NCBI GenBank assembly: GCA_019671005.1 | Contig: CM033714.1 | Location: 56,219,741 to 56,283,740, forward strand | Origin: Hibiscus mutabilis | Taxonomy: Eukaryota; Streptophyta; Magnoliopsida; Malvales; Malvaceae | Reading direction: 5' to 3' | Length of the DNA: 64,000 nt | Part shown: positions 1-11,039 of the stretch, in pieces | Position numbering within the stretch: position 1 is the stretch's first letter | Layout: the number at the start of each line of letters is the position of its first letter | Notes under the pieces: model-generated | The model's input: only the letters and a program-made list of their open reading frames with translations | The model's database searches: none | What the model was told of the DNA's origin: nothing | Made by a program: the position numbers and the translations under genes

Positions 1-143
1 GTCATCTTCTTCTTCACTTTCTCTTTGTTGGCCGAATTGAAGAGAGAAAAGAGAGAAAGGAAAGCTTGAGGGAGAAAGCTTGAATACATGCCCTACAACC
101 TTGATTTAGCTCCAAATTAAGTCTAGATAGCTTAGTGATTAAG

Positions 144-2604
144 GTAATTACTTTCTTCTTTCGTAAATTTCATGATTGAACTGTTTGAACTGAAATGGAA
201 ATGTGATTTGAGTGTATAGATGCTAGAAATGTGATGAACATGTAATAGACTCATGTATATCTATTTGAATTGATCTCAAAATTTTTAGATGACATGTTAG
301 GTTGCATTACATGTTGAATTGTTGTGGTTATATGCTGGAAATTATATGAAAGGGATGGTATAACAAAACTAGGTTGCTAGAAATTTGAAATTAGATGTTG
401 ATGTAAGAATTGAATGGTTAGAACTTGTAATTGAGCTATTGAATTAGTGAATTGAACATGATCATGATTAGATAATGTAAATAGGATGTTAAACAAGCTG
501 AATTGTTAGTAACCAATGTTGTAAATGAAAGATAAAAGAATGAACATAGTCATTAGCCTAGAAACTGTTTTAGTAAGAACCTATTGTGTAAACATGCAAA
601 ATTAAGCTTTGTAACCAAGTTGCTCTATTTTGGCTACCTTGAATAATGAATTAAAATTGGCTAAACATGTTTAGGATGTCATATGAAATGAATTATAGGG
701 CCAAAACATTGCTTAAAATGAATTTAAGGAGTTAAAATGTGAATAGGTGCAATCTGCATAGAATTGCTCTGTTCTAGGTAGTAACTTTGAAAATTCAGCA
801 AAAATTGTATAGATCAAATTCAGGGCTGAAATTTTAAGAATAGAATCTTCAGTATGCCTACTTTCATTAGGTGAAAACAGAACTGAAAAATGGGTCCTAT
901 GCTGGAAACTGTAAATAGAAATAACTGCAGTGCAAACTGTCCAGGAAGTGTAAATGCCCTGTCTTTGAACAATAAACTGTATTAATTGGCTAAGAACTAA
1001 AATGAAAGTCTATTATGGTCTTAAATACAATGTTGTTAGCTTTCCAATGGTATAAATTAATCGAAACTCTGACATAGGAATTGAAAGATATGCCTGTTTA
1101 AGCATGTAGTGTGCAAGCTGCCAGGCAACAGCAATTAAGCTAGTTGGAAACTGTTTTGTACACAGTTTTATTGGACTATTTTGTAATAGTTTGGGATAAT
1201 TAGATCCTACCTAGTCTTGTTTATTGAAATGTTGGTAGAATTGTATATATATGCCTATATTTAGCGAAATGACCTTGCTGCCATGTTGAATTGTCTTGTG
1301 CATACATATTGATGAATGTGTTCAATCATGAATTTGCTAGAGCAAGGAGTGAACTTGGTGGAAGGAGAAAGGGAAATCATCCAAAGGCTAAGAACAAATG
1401 AATAACTATACAAGACAATTGCTAGCTTGCTTGAATTGTATTGTGAGTGTAGTTACCTCTAGGGTTAGGACTAGGTCCTAACCAATGTATTTTATTATAT
1501 TCTTGACATGATAATGAATCTAAGCATGAACTTGACATAATAAGGGAAGGATGATTAAAGAAACACATGAAACTTGATCCTAGTATTGTGAGTGTAGTTA
1601 CCTCTAGGGTTAGGAAAGGTCCTAACCAATGTATTTTATTATATTCTTGACATGATAATGAATCTAAGCATGAACTTGACATAATAAGGGAAGGATGATT
1701 AAAGAAACACATGAAACTTGATCCTAGCATTGAATACATGTCTATTTGAAAATGTTTATGCATGATTAGTGATAGCTTGGATGCTTGTATGTGCTATGAT
1801 GCAACATGATTGAATGCTAAAGACTTGTTTGAGATATGATGTCATCTCATTTTTTGGTAAATGGATCTTGAAACCACTTGACTTGTGAGCTAAGGCTCAA
1901 TAGCCATGAAATGATCTTGCTTAACATGAATATGATCTTGAACTTGATAACTTGAATAAATGGTAAATCAAACAACCTTGGTAGCTAGTTGAACTAGGTA
2001 GAAGGGCATGCCTTAGAGTCTAGAGCTCATTGTGTACGGGAGGACTACGGTCCAGAGCTAAGGCCCTTATTTGGCGACAGACGGAGGGTACGTATGTGGT
2101 CTTTGGCGACAGTAGGAGGGTTGACCAGCACTACGGTGCATCTTGTGGCGACAATTGGTTGGAGACTCGATTGTCTATACAAACTAAGTACCAAGGGGGT
2201 TGTTTAATGAAATAACAAATGTAATAACAATTCAAATATACATGATACTTGTCTTGAATGTCATGAAATGTATGTTACTTGAATTGAAAGCATGACCCCT
2301 TGGTTTCTTGTTTTGCAAGCATGTTGCTTGATTTATGAATTATGACTCCTTGATGCTTATACATGTTGGCTGAATGCTTGATATCATAGATAGGATAATC
2401 TTGATGTTTGAAGGATTAGATAAGGTCACTCTTGATGTTTGAAAGACTAGCTAAGATCATTCTTGATGCTTGAAAGACTTAGCTAGGTCTACACTTGATT
2501 TAAAAGACATGAAACTTGAAATAACAAAATGGATAGACTAGTTACTACCTCATTAAGTACATTTTTGTACTTATCATTTTTGTTTCATTCTTCCCAACCT
2601 ATAG
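144..2604 (+). other. Candidate LTR-internal intron (element A, 5' LTR)
   Basis: The donor is AAG|GTAATTA at 144. The acceptor TTCTTCCCAACCTATAG|G ends at 2604 and has a pyrimidine-rich approach. Length is 2461 nt, matching the equivalent site pair in the 3' LTR and in other LTRs of this window. This is inferred from consensus and positional conservation only. Confidence 0.4.
1439..1727 (+). repeat. 145-bp tandem duplication in element A 5' LTR
   Basis: Two units, 1439-1583 and 1584-1727, begin TATTGTGAGTGTAG and end GAAACTTGATCCTAG. The 3' LTR has the same duplication (9881 and 10026 starts), so it predates insertion of this copy. The solo LTR at 46612-50586 has one unit only (around 48304). 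Confidence 0.9.
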
Positions 2605-3708
2605 GTTAAGGGATTCAAACGTTGTTTAATCTTGAAGCTTGATTCCTTGAGCAAGAAGCATCTTACACAAGCTTAGTTAAAGTATGATTTCATACTTGCT
2701 TTGTATCTCCTAGAATGGTGGCACTAGATGTATTTAAATAGCTTGAACATGCATTTTGAAAGCTTGTATATAATGCTTGATTGCCTATCTATATTATGTA
2801 TATAGTATAAGGTATGTAATGAACTTAGATAACTTGTAATGGTTGAATTTTGTTGTGCGTTTGTTGATGATATGGAATGATCATATGATGATCTAATTGG
2901 CTATGAAATAGTTTGATAACCTTGTCATGCTTTTGTGTATGCTTGAAATGAATGTAGATTGAGATGAACCATGTTGTATGACCAACCATTAAAATGTTTC
3001 ATGTCTTGTATGAAGTTACCATGTTGAAAGTATTGTTGTGTTATTGTTTTGGGGTATGGCCGAATGGTTTCATGTGGTTATTTCATGTTTTCTGAATGTA
3101 TGGTAGTAGAATAAGATTGGAATGATCTAGTTTCATGCTTTGTATTGTGTTTGGTGTTATAGCTGAATGGTTAGGTATTGATATAGGCTTGAATGGAAGC
3201 TAGGTACATGCTATTAAAGGTTAGATAATTATGCTTAGTAAGTGTAGGAATGAAATGACTAAATATGTACAAGATAAGGAAGACAAAGTGAATTGGAATC
3301 ATGTAACACTAAGGTAGTTCAAATAGGATAGGTAACATTGTATAAGTGTTATAAAATGAACCATGAAAGTAGTAACTTGTAATGTAAGCATGAAATGAGT
3401 TAAAATTGGTGACCTATTCGAATGGATAGTTTAGATTAAGATTCAATTTTGTGGTTACTTACATGATAAGTAATGTATGGATGGTTGCCTATGCCTTGTT
3501 CGAATGATTGTTTCTTCTTGCTTTCTTAGTTGCGAATGCTTTGGATGATTTAAAGTCAAATGTGCATTGCTTGTATGTTAAGGAAGCATGAATGTTAGAT
3601 TGTTTGTATGGTTCGAATGCCTTGTTGCTTGCCATGTCTTGTATTGTCCTTGCTTGCTTGCTATAACGCTCCCAAACCGTTACTACTAGCCCGGGTTGGG
3701 GTGTTACA

Positions 3709-4340
3709 TATTAATTGGTCGGGCTTATACCTTCACCGCACCAATGAAGCGAACCCAAAAATAGTTTAGTCTCGCTGGCTAGAAGCCTTTGCTCGAATCT
3801 TAACCAAGCAACTACATTGTCTCGATGAACACAAACTAGAATGTGCTATAGCTTTGTTAGCTGATGAAGCTTTAAGCTGGTGGGAAACTACTACACTGAC
3901 TGCCACTGCAGAAGTCGTGACGTGGAAATTCTTCCTTGATGAATTCAGGAAGAAGTATATCAGTAAACAATATCCGCCGAGCGCCGAAACGTTTCTTGCA
4001 CCTCAAGCAAGTGACCGACCTATTAAAAGTATGTGAGTGACTTCTGCAAGTACTGCAAATATGGGTCGGAATATATCAAAATCGAAGCTGACAAGTGCCA
4101 ACTGTTCATTGATGGGTTAAATGATGAGTTAAGGCCTATATTCACTGCCTTGGGTATCACCGACTTCTATAATTTGGTGAATCAGGTTATAGCAATCGAG
4201 GCAAATATGAAGGCTTCAGAGAAACGTAAGAGTGGAAACTCTCGGAAAGATAAACGATCCATAAATGATGACAAGCCACTTTGGCGGTCAAAGAAAGCTA
4301 AAGACTCTAAATATCACCCTTCAAATTATACTCACGTCTA
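3709..4340 (+). pseudogene. gag capsid relic (element A)
   Basis: Structural Gag fragment. From about 3815 the frame reads a retrotransposon gag core: a helix with ALLADEALSWWE near 3850-3890, a conserved Trp pair, then a WKFFLDEFRKKYIS segment, as in the Retrotrans_gag family. A frameshift and TGA near 4034 split it. The next frame (4033-4340) gives the capsid C-terminus (CQLFIDGLNDELRPIF) followed by a Lys/Arg-rich linker. The N-terminal half of gag, its start codon and all leader sequence are missing because 3708 is directly fused to mid-gag. It cannot make a working capsid. Confidence 0.8.
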
Positions 4341-5126
4341 GAAGAGCAATTATATACCAAAACCTCAATCGGTAATCAAATCCTTAGCCCCGATCATCTC
4401 GGTTGATAGTACGGGAATTCCGTAAAGCTGTTTGGTATTCTACCGCAAGTTCTATCGAAGCACCATACTAGGCAATGCGAACTCAACAAAATTTGTTTCT
4501 TGTGTGGAGCCTCAGATCAGTATATCGGGATTGTCCCTATAATCCTAATAAGGTTCCAAGTCGAACTCCGGCAATGCTTACTCAGCTCTCTCCAATTGAA
4601 ACAAGGGTCCTAAACAAGCCCGGTCTGAAATTAAGGGAGAGGCGGTGGAACCATTTGAATGCCTCTACTCACAAGAATCTCGAGCCCCTGCTCAATCTAT
4701 CATATCGAGGATTGGAAGATGAAGAAGCACCTGATGTCATAGAAGGTACCGTTGAGATAGATTCAACTCTTGTTTATGCTTTAATAGACTCGAGATAAAC
4801 TCATTCTTTTATATGCTCATCTTTAATTGTCAAATTGAACTTGAAGCCTGAAATTGCAAAACAAAGCCTTGTAGTATCGAATACAATAGGGGGAATTTCA
4901 AAAATAAGCCTAACCTAAAAAGAATGTTCTTTGTGCATTCGAAATATACCCTTTTATGTTGATCTATATGTACTCCCAACATGTGAATTGATCTAGTGCT
5001 AGGACTAGATTGGTTAAGTAAGCACGAGGCCGGGTAGATTGCCAAAATAGAAGACTGTATCTCTAGGGTTTAGGAAAGGAATCAATCATCCTAATCGATA
5101 GAAAACTTACCTCAATCTTCGGTGCC
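4341..5126 (+). pseudogene. gag zinc knuckle and aspartic protease relics (element A)
   Basis: Around 4477-4540 a CCHC knuckle is visible but split between frames: CFLCGASDQY in one, YRDCP in another. The His position reads Gln. Protease follows: 4720-4798 gives DSTLVYALIDS, then an Arg and a stop codon (TAA, 4796-4798) where the active-site D-S-G-S-T motif should continue. The downstream frame resumes THSFI after the stop. The flap region to 5126 carries several stops. The order NC then PR then RT is normal for Ty3/gypsy. Confidence 0.7.
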
Positions 5127-6614
5127 ATGACTATGCAAGATGAATTTGAATTCGGCTTACCTAGTATGCCAATTGTGTCTAAATTCATTGATGTTTTTCC
5201 TAAGGAACTCCCCGGTCTACCTCCAACCCGAGAAGTAGAGTTCGGGATTGAAGTTCAACTTAGAACAACTTTGGTGTCCATCACACCTTATCGAATGGCA
5301 CCTGTTAAATTGAAGGAACTCAAGAAGCAACTCCAAGAGCTACAAGATAAAGGCTTTATTCAGCCTAGCTCATCTCCTTGGGGTGCACGAGTTCTGTTTG
5401 TGAAGAAGAAAGACAGGACCATGAGACTCTGTATTGATTACAAACAATTGAACAAGCTTACGATTAAGAATCGATATCCTCTTCCTAGAATAGAAGATCT
5501 CTTCGACCAGCTCAATGATGCTTCAGTATTCTCTAAGATCGACCTTCGATCAGGATACTGTCAAATGAGAGTAAAGGAAGAAGACGTGCCCAAAATGGCC
5601 TTTCGTACTCCATATGGCCACTATGAATTTCTCGTAATGCCATTCAGGCTGACGAATGCTCCGGCTACTTTCATGGATCTCATGAATCGAGTGTTCAAGC
5701 CCTATCTGGACAAGTTCATGGTTGTCTTCATTGATGACATCCTAGTTTACTCTCGAAACAAGGAATAACACTCCAAACATCTCATAATCGTATTGCAAAC
5801 TCTTCAAGAACGTAAATTGTTCACAAAGTTCTCCAAGTGTGAATTTTGGCTATCAGAAGTATCATTTCTTGGCCATGTCATCTCGGTAGAAGGAATTAAA
5901 GTAGACCCGAGCAAAATTTGATCCATCATGGATTGGAGACCTTCGAAGAATGTTAGTGAGGTCAGAAGCTTTCTCGGTTTAGTCGGGTATTATTGGCGAT
6001 TTGTCAAAGGATTCTCATCCATTGCCGCAAGTTTGACAAAGTTAACATGCAAAGACACGCCTTTTGTTTGGTTGTAAAACCAACAACGAAGCTTCGATCA
6101 ACTTAAACAAGCCCTGACTCATACACCGATTCTTATCCAACCAGAATCGGGTAAAAAATTCACTGTCTATAGTGACACATCTCATTTAGGACTAGGATGT
6201 GTCCTAATGCAAGATGGAAAAGTGGTAGCTTATGCTTCAAGGCAACTAAAACCACACGAGTCATACTATCCAGCACACGATCTAGAATTGACAGCTATCA
6301 TGTTTGCTCTCGAAACACAGAGATATTACTTGTACGGGGAGAAATGTAACTTGTTCACATACCACAAGAGTCTCAAATATCTCTCGACTTAGAAAGATTT
6401 GAATCTGAGACAAGGAAGATGGCTAGAATTGCTTAAAGACTACGATTTGGTTATGGACTACCATCTAGGTAAAGCAAACGTGGTTGTTGATGCCCTTAGT
6501 CGCAAACCATACTCGGGTAAACTCTTAAATCTAAATTTTACTATAATTCAATCTAATTTGAACTTACTTGAATCACAAGTAACCATTCGAACACCTTACT
6601 TGTTTTGCAAGTAA
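5127..6614 (+). pseudogene. Reverse transcriptase and RNase H relic (element A)
   Basis: One continuous frame runs from 5127 to 6614, interrupted only by four nonsense codons (5766-5768, 5919-5921, 6075-6077, 6390-6392) and no frameshift. RT landmarks are the SPWGARVLFVKKKD fingers strand, KIDLRSGY with the first catalytic Asp, and FIDDILVYS with the Asp pair at codons 203-204 from 5127. RNase H follows (VYSDTSHLGLG, then DLEL). In the third acidic position FTYHKSLKYL has Tyr where the family has Asp, so RNase H would be inactive even without the stops. CAG to TAG and GAA to TAA type changes explain some of the stops. Confidence 0.9.
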
Positions 6615-7962
6615 CCACTCAAAATTTTCCTTAATGATCCTATGTATTCTTTGTAGTTACTCCGACTATCAATGCTCATTTTCGTTTATCCAAAGGACGA
6701 AAATTCTTGTCTGAACTTCAAGTTCAATCTAGCTTAATCTCGAGAATCAAAGAACTTCAACAAATTGATCCAGATCTTCAGAAGTTCATATCCAAGCTTG
6801 CTTTTGAGCCTAATTCTAACTTCTCCTTTCAGTCAAACGGACTCCTCTATTTCAAGGATAGAGTGTGTGTTCCTAACAATAAGGAACTAAGACAAGAAAT
6901 GTTACAAGAAGCTCACCAAAGCTCATTCTCGATTCACTCAGGATCGGTTAAGATGTACAAGGATCTCAAGCCACTATACTGGTGGCGGGTATGAAATCAG
7001 CTATCGCTGGACTTCAGATCGAAATGCCTAACTTGTCGAGAGTTTAAGCTGAGCATCGAGTCCCTACTGGATTGCTCCAACCTATCGAACATCCTCATTA
7101 GAAATGGGATCGGATTACAATGGATTTCGTTACTGGTTTTCCTTCCACTGCAAGAAAGAACGATGTTGCATTGGTGATTGTAGATAGGTTCACAAAGTCT
7201 ACTCACTTCATCCTTGTTCGAATGAACATGAGCTTGGAAACCTTAGCCGAGCTGTACATCCGTGAAGTGATTCGATTACGGTTTACCTACAACAATAATC
7301 TCTGATCGTGATCATAGATTTGTTTCTTGATTTTGGAATTCTTTGCAGAAGGCTCTCGGAGATAAAGTGCATCTTAGTACATCCTTCCATCTTCAATCAG
7401 ATGGACAATCTGAAAGGATTATTCAAGTACTAGAAGACATGCTTCGTGCTTGTGTTATAGAGCTCAGGAAGAACTGGGAGAGATCTCTACCCCTAGTAGA
7501 GTTTGCTTACAACAATAGCTATCAAGCATCTATTCAGATGGCACCATTCGAAGCTCTATACGGGAGGAAGTGTAGAATTCCCTTATGCTGGTCTGAATTG
7601 GGCTAAACAAGATTTTAGGACCTCAATTGCTTTGAGAAACTGAAGAGCAAGTGAAGATCATTCATGAGCAGTTAAATGCAGCTATTGATAGATAGAAAAT
7701 ATATGCTGACTTGAAAAGAAGAGATATCCAGTATGCTATTGGAGACAAAGTCTCCCTAAAAGTCTCCCCTTGGAAGAAAGTCCTTCGATTTGGAAGAAAA
7801 GGGAAGATTAGTCCCAGATACATAGAACCATTTGAAGTTATTGAAAGAATTGGTCCAGTGGCCTATCGACTAGCTTTTCCTAGAGAATTTGATAGAATAC
7901 ACAATGTCTTCCACGTTTCAATGCTACGAAGAAGTAGAATTGAATCTCGATTTGTCCTATGA
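6615..7962 (+). pseudogene. Integrase relic (element A)
   Basis: The N-terminal zinc domain is at 6880-7050: AHQSSFSIHSGS gives the two His and KCLTC the two Cys, but a TGA near 6992 interrupts it. The catalytic core starts at 7120 (MDFVTG, first Asp), shifts frame near 7280 (SDRDH, second Asp) and continues at 7343-7606 (SDGQSERI, catalytic Glu; ALYGRKCR). The C-terminal domain at 7711-7962 reads GDKVSLKVSPWKK and ends in VFHVSMLRR. All three catalytic acids survive, but at least two frameshifts and several stops separate them. Confidence 0.88.
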
Positions 7963-8140
7963 AGAAGAACCTATTCAGATTCTTGATCGAGAAGTAAGAA
8001 AGCTTAGGAACAAGATTGTTCCTCTTGTCAAGGTTTTGTGGAGAAACCACAAGATAGAAAAAGCTACTTGGGAATCTGAAGAAATCATGAAGAAGCAATA
8101 TCCCAATCTATTAAATTCAGGTAAATTTGATGACGAATTT
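7889..8140 (+). pseudogene. Integrase chromodomain relic (element A)
   Basis: The frame from 7889 gives YEEEPIQILDREVRKLRNK, then VKVLWRNHKIEKATWE and a final MKKQYPNL segment before the polypurine tract. This is the chromodomain of plant chromoviruses, which is thought to direct insertion to heterochromatin. It lies one frame off the preceding integrase C-terminal ORF (stop at 7960-7962), so the fusion is broken, although the domain itself is nearly intact with its conserved Trp residues. Confidence 0.85.
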
Positions 8141-8144
8141 AATT

Positions 8145-8161
8145 TAAGAGGGGGGGAGAAT
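8145..8161 (+). other. Polypurine tract of element A
   Basis: TAAGAGGGGGGGAGAAT sits immediately before the TGTAACACCC start of the 3' LTR. This is the standard position for priming plus-strand DNA synthesis. Confidence 0.9.
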
Positions 8162-8381
8162 TGTAACACCCTAAATCCAAGCCTAGAAGTATTGAAGTCA
8201 ATTGCTTAAGTGATAGCTTAATTGAATCTAGAAATTAAGCTAAATTGATTAGTCAAGGATCTAATTTAAAGAATGAAAGAACAAAGTGACCAAATTAAGG
8301 TGACCAACTTGTAAACGCTAACAATTTTAAACAAAGCATGCTAAAGTTTCAATATTCCATAGTTGCCATTGATTAAGTTAA

Positions 8382-8389
8382 TATAAAGG
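8382..8389 (+). promoter_or_regulatory. Possible TATA box of the A-type LTR
   Basis: TATAAAGG lies 220 nt into the LTR and about 200 nt upstream of the candidate splice donor. That would place a start site near 8415. The solo LTR at 46612 lacks a good match at this point, so support is modest. Confidence 0.4.
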
Positions 8390-8585
8390 ATCAATCAAGG
8401 GACATTTTAGACAATTCACAAATCCAATAACTTGGATTAAGTGTCATCTTCTTCTTCACTTTCTCTTTGTTGGCCGAATTGAAGAGAGAAAAGAGAGAAA
8501 GGAAAGCTTGAGGGAGAAAGCTTGAATACATGCCCTACAACCTTGATTTAGCTCCAAATTAAGTCTAGATAGCTTAGTGATTAAG

Positions 8586-11039
8586 GTAATTACTTTCTTC
8601 TTTCGTAAATTTCATGATTGAACTGTTTGAACTGAAATGGAAATGTGATTTGAGTGTATAGATGCTGGAAATGTGATGAACATGTAATAGACTCATGTAT
8701 ATCTATTGGAATTGATCTCAAAATTTTTAGATGACATGTTAGGTTGCATTACATGTTGAATTGTTGTGGTTATATGCTGGAAATTATATGAAAGGGATGG
8801 TATAACAAAACTAGGTTGCTAGAAATTTGAAATTAGATGTTGATGTAAGAATTGAATGGTTAGAACTTGTAATTGAGCTATTGAATTAGTGAATTGAACA
8901 TGATCATGATTAGATAATGTAAATAGGATGTTAAACAAGCTGAATTGTTAGTAACCAATGTTGTAAATGAAAGATAAAAGAATGAACATAGTCATTAGCC
9001 TAGAAACTGTTTTAGTAAGAACCTATTGTGTAAACATGCAAAATTAAGCTTTGTAACCAAGTTGCTCTATTTTGGCTACCTTGAATAATGAATTAAAATT
9101 GGCTAAACATGTTTAGGATGTCATATGAAATGAATTATAGGGCCAAAACATTGCTTAAAATGAATTTAAGGAGTTAAAATGTGAATAGGTGCAATCTGCA
9201 TAGAATTGCTCTGTTCTAGGTAGTAACTTTGAAAATTCAGCAAAAATTGTATAGATCAAATTCAGGGCTGAAATTTTAAGAATAGAATCTTCAGTATGCC
9301 TACTTTCATTAGGTGAAAACAGAACTGAAAAATGGGTCCTATGCTGGAAACTGTAAATAGAAATAACTGCAGTGCAAACTGTCCAGGAAGTGTAAATGCC
9401 CTGTCTTTGAACAATAAACTGTATTAATTGGCTAAGAACTAAAATGAAAGTCTATTATGGTCTTAAATACAATGTTGTTAGCTTTCCAATGGTATAAATT
9501 AATCGAAACTCTGACATAGGAATTGAAAGATATGCCTGTTTAAGCATGTAGTGTGCAAGCTGCCAGGCAACAGCAATTAAGCTAGTTGGAAACTGTTTTG
9601 TACACAGTTTTATTGGACTATTTTGTAATAGTTTGGGATAATTAGATCCTACCTAGTCTTGTTTATTGAAATGTTGGTAGAATTGTATATATATGCCTAT
9701 ATTTAGCGAAATGACCTTGCTGCCATGTTGAATTGTCTTGTGCATACATATTGATGAATGTGTTCAATCATGAATTTGCTAGAGCAAGGAGTGAACTTGG
9801 TGGAAGGAGAAAGGGAAATCATCCAAAGGCTAAGAACAAATGAATAACTATACAAGACAATTGCTAGCTTGCTTGAATTGTATTGTGAGTGTAGTTACCT
9901 CTAGGGTTAGGACTAGGTCCTAACCAATGTATTTTATTATATTCTTGACATGATAATGAATCTAAGCATGAACTTGACATAATAAGGGAAGGATGATTAA
10001 AGAAACACATGAAACTTGATCCTAGTATTGTGAGTGTAGTTACCTCTAGGGTTAGGACTAGGTCCTAACCAATGTATTTTATTATATTCTTGACATGATA
10101 ATGAATCTAAGCATGAACTTGACATAATAAGGGAAGGATGATTAAAGAAACACATGAAACTTGATCCTAGCATTGAATACATGTCTATTTCGAAAATGTT
10201 TATGCATGATTAGTGATAGCTTGGATGCTTGTATGTGCTATGATGCAACATGATTGAATGCTAAAGACTTGTTTGAGATATGATGTCATCTCATTTTTGG
10301 TAAATGGATCTTGAAACCACTTGACTTGTGAGCTAAGGCTCAATAGCCTAAGGGCTTAACATGAATATGATCTTGAACTTGATAACTTGAACAAATGGTA
10401 AATCAAACAACCACGGTAGCTAGTTGAACTAGGTAGAAGGGCATGCCTTAGAGTCTAGAGCTCATTGTGTACGGGTGGACTACGGTCCAGGGCTAAGGCC
10501 CCTATTTGGCGACAGACGGAGAGTACGTAAGTGGCCTTTGGCGACAGTAGGAGGGTTGACCAGCACTACGGTGCATCTTGTGGCGACAATTGGTTGGAGA
10601 CTCGATTGTCTATACAAACTAAGTACCAAGGGGGTTGTTTAATGAAATAACAAATGTAATAACAATTCAAATATACATGATACTTGTCTTGAATGTCATG
10701 AAATGTATGTTACTTGACTTAAGAGCATGACTCCTTGGTTTCTTGTTTTGCAAGCATGTTGCTTGATTTATGAATTATGACTCCTTGATGCTTATACATG
10801 TTGGCCGAATGCTTGCTATCATAGATAGGATAATCTTGATGTTTGAAGGACTAGATAAGGTCACTCTTGAAGTTCGACAGAGTAGCTAAGATCTCTCTTG
10901 AAGCTTGAAAGACTTAGCTAGGTCTACACTTGATTTAAAAGACATGAAACTTGAAATAACAAAATGGATAGACTAGTTACTACCTCATTAAGTACATTTT
11001 TGTACTTATCACTTTTGTTTCGTTCTTCCCAACCTACAG
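8586..11039 (+). other. Candidate LTR-internal intron (element A, 3' LTR)
   Basis: The donor TTAAG|GTAATTAC lies 424 nt from the LTR start. The acceptor CTTCCCAACCTACAG|G ends at 11039. Length is 2454 nt. The same pair is conserved in position in other LTRs here. Confidence 0.45.

Larger units (their letters stand above)
1..3708 (+). repeat. Element A 5' LTR, truncated by the window
   Basis: Base 1 corresponds to about 8443 in the 3' LTR, so roughly 280 bp of this LTR, including U3 and any TATA box, lie outside. The first 1.4 kb differs from the 3' LTR at only a few positions by eye (for example in the segments near 205-265), while 1860-3600 has many more differences. It contains a 145-bp tandem duplication (1439-1727), the hairpins GGACTACGGTCC (2042-2053) and GCACTACGGTGC (2128-2139), and a hairpin with AAGTAC/GTACTT arms near 2555-2575. 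Short ORFs inside are not coding. Confidence 0.95.

Noticed and set aside
1422..1763. Minus-strand 113-codon ORF with an internal duplication
   Set aside because: The repeat comes from the 145-bp tandem duplication in the LTR, and the ORF has no similarity to element proteins.
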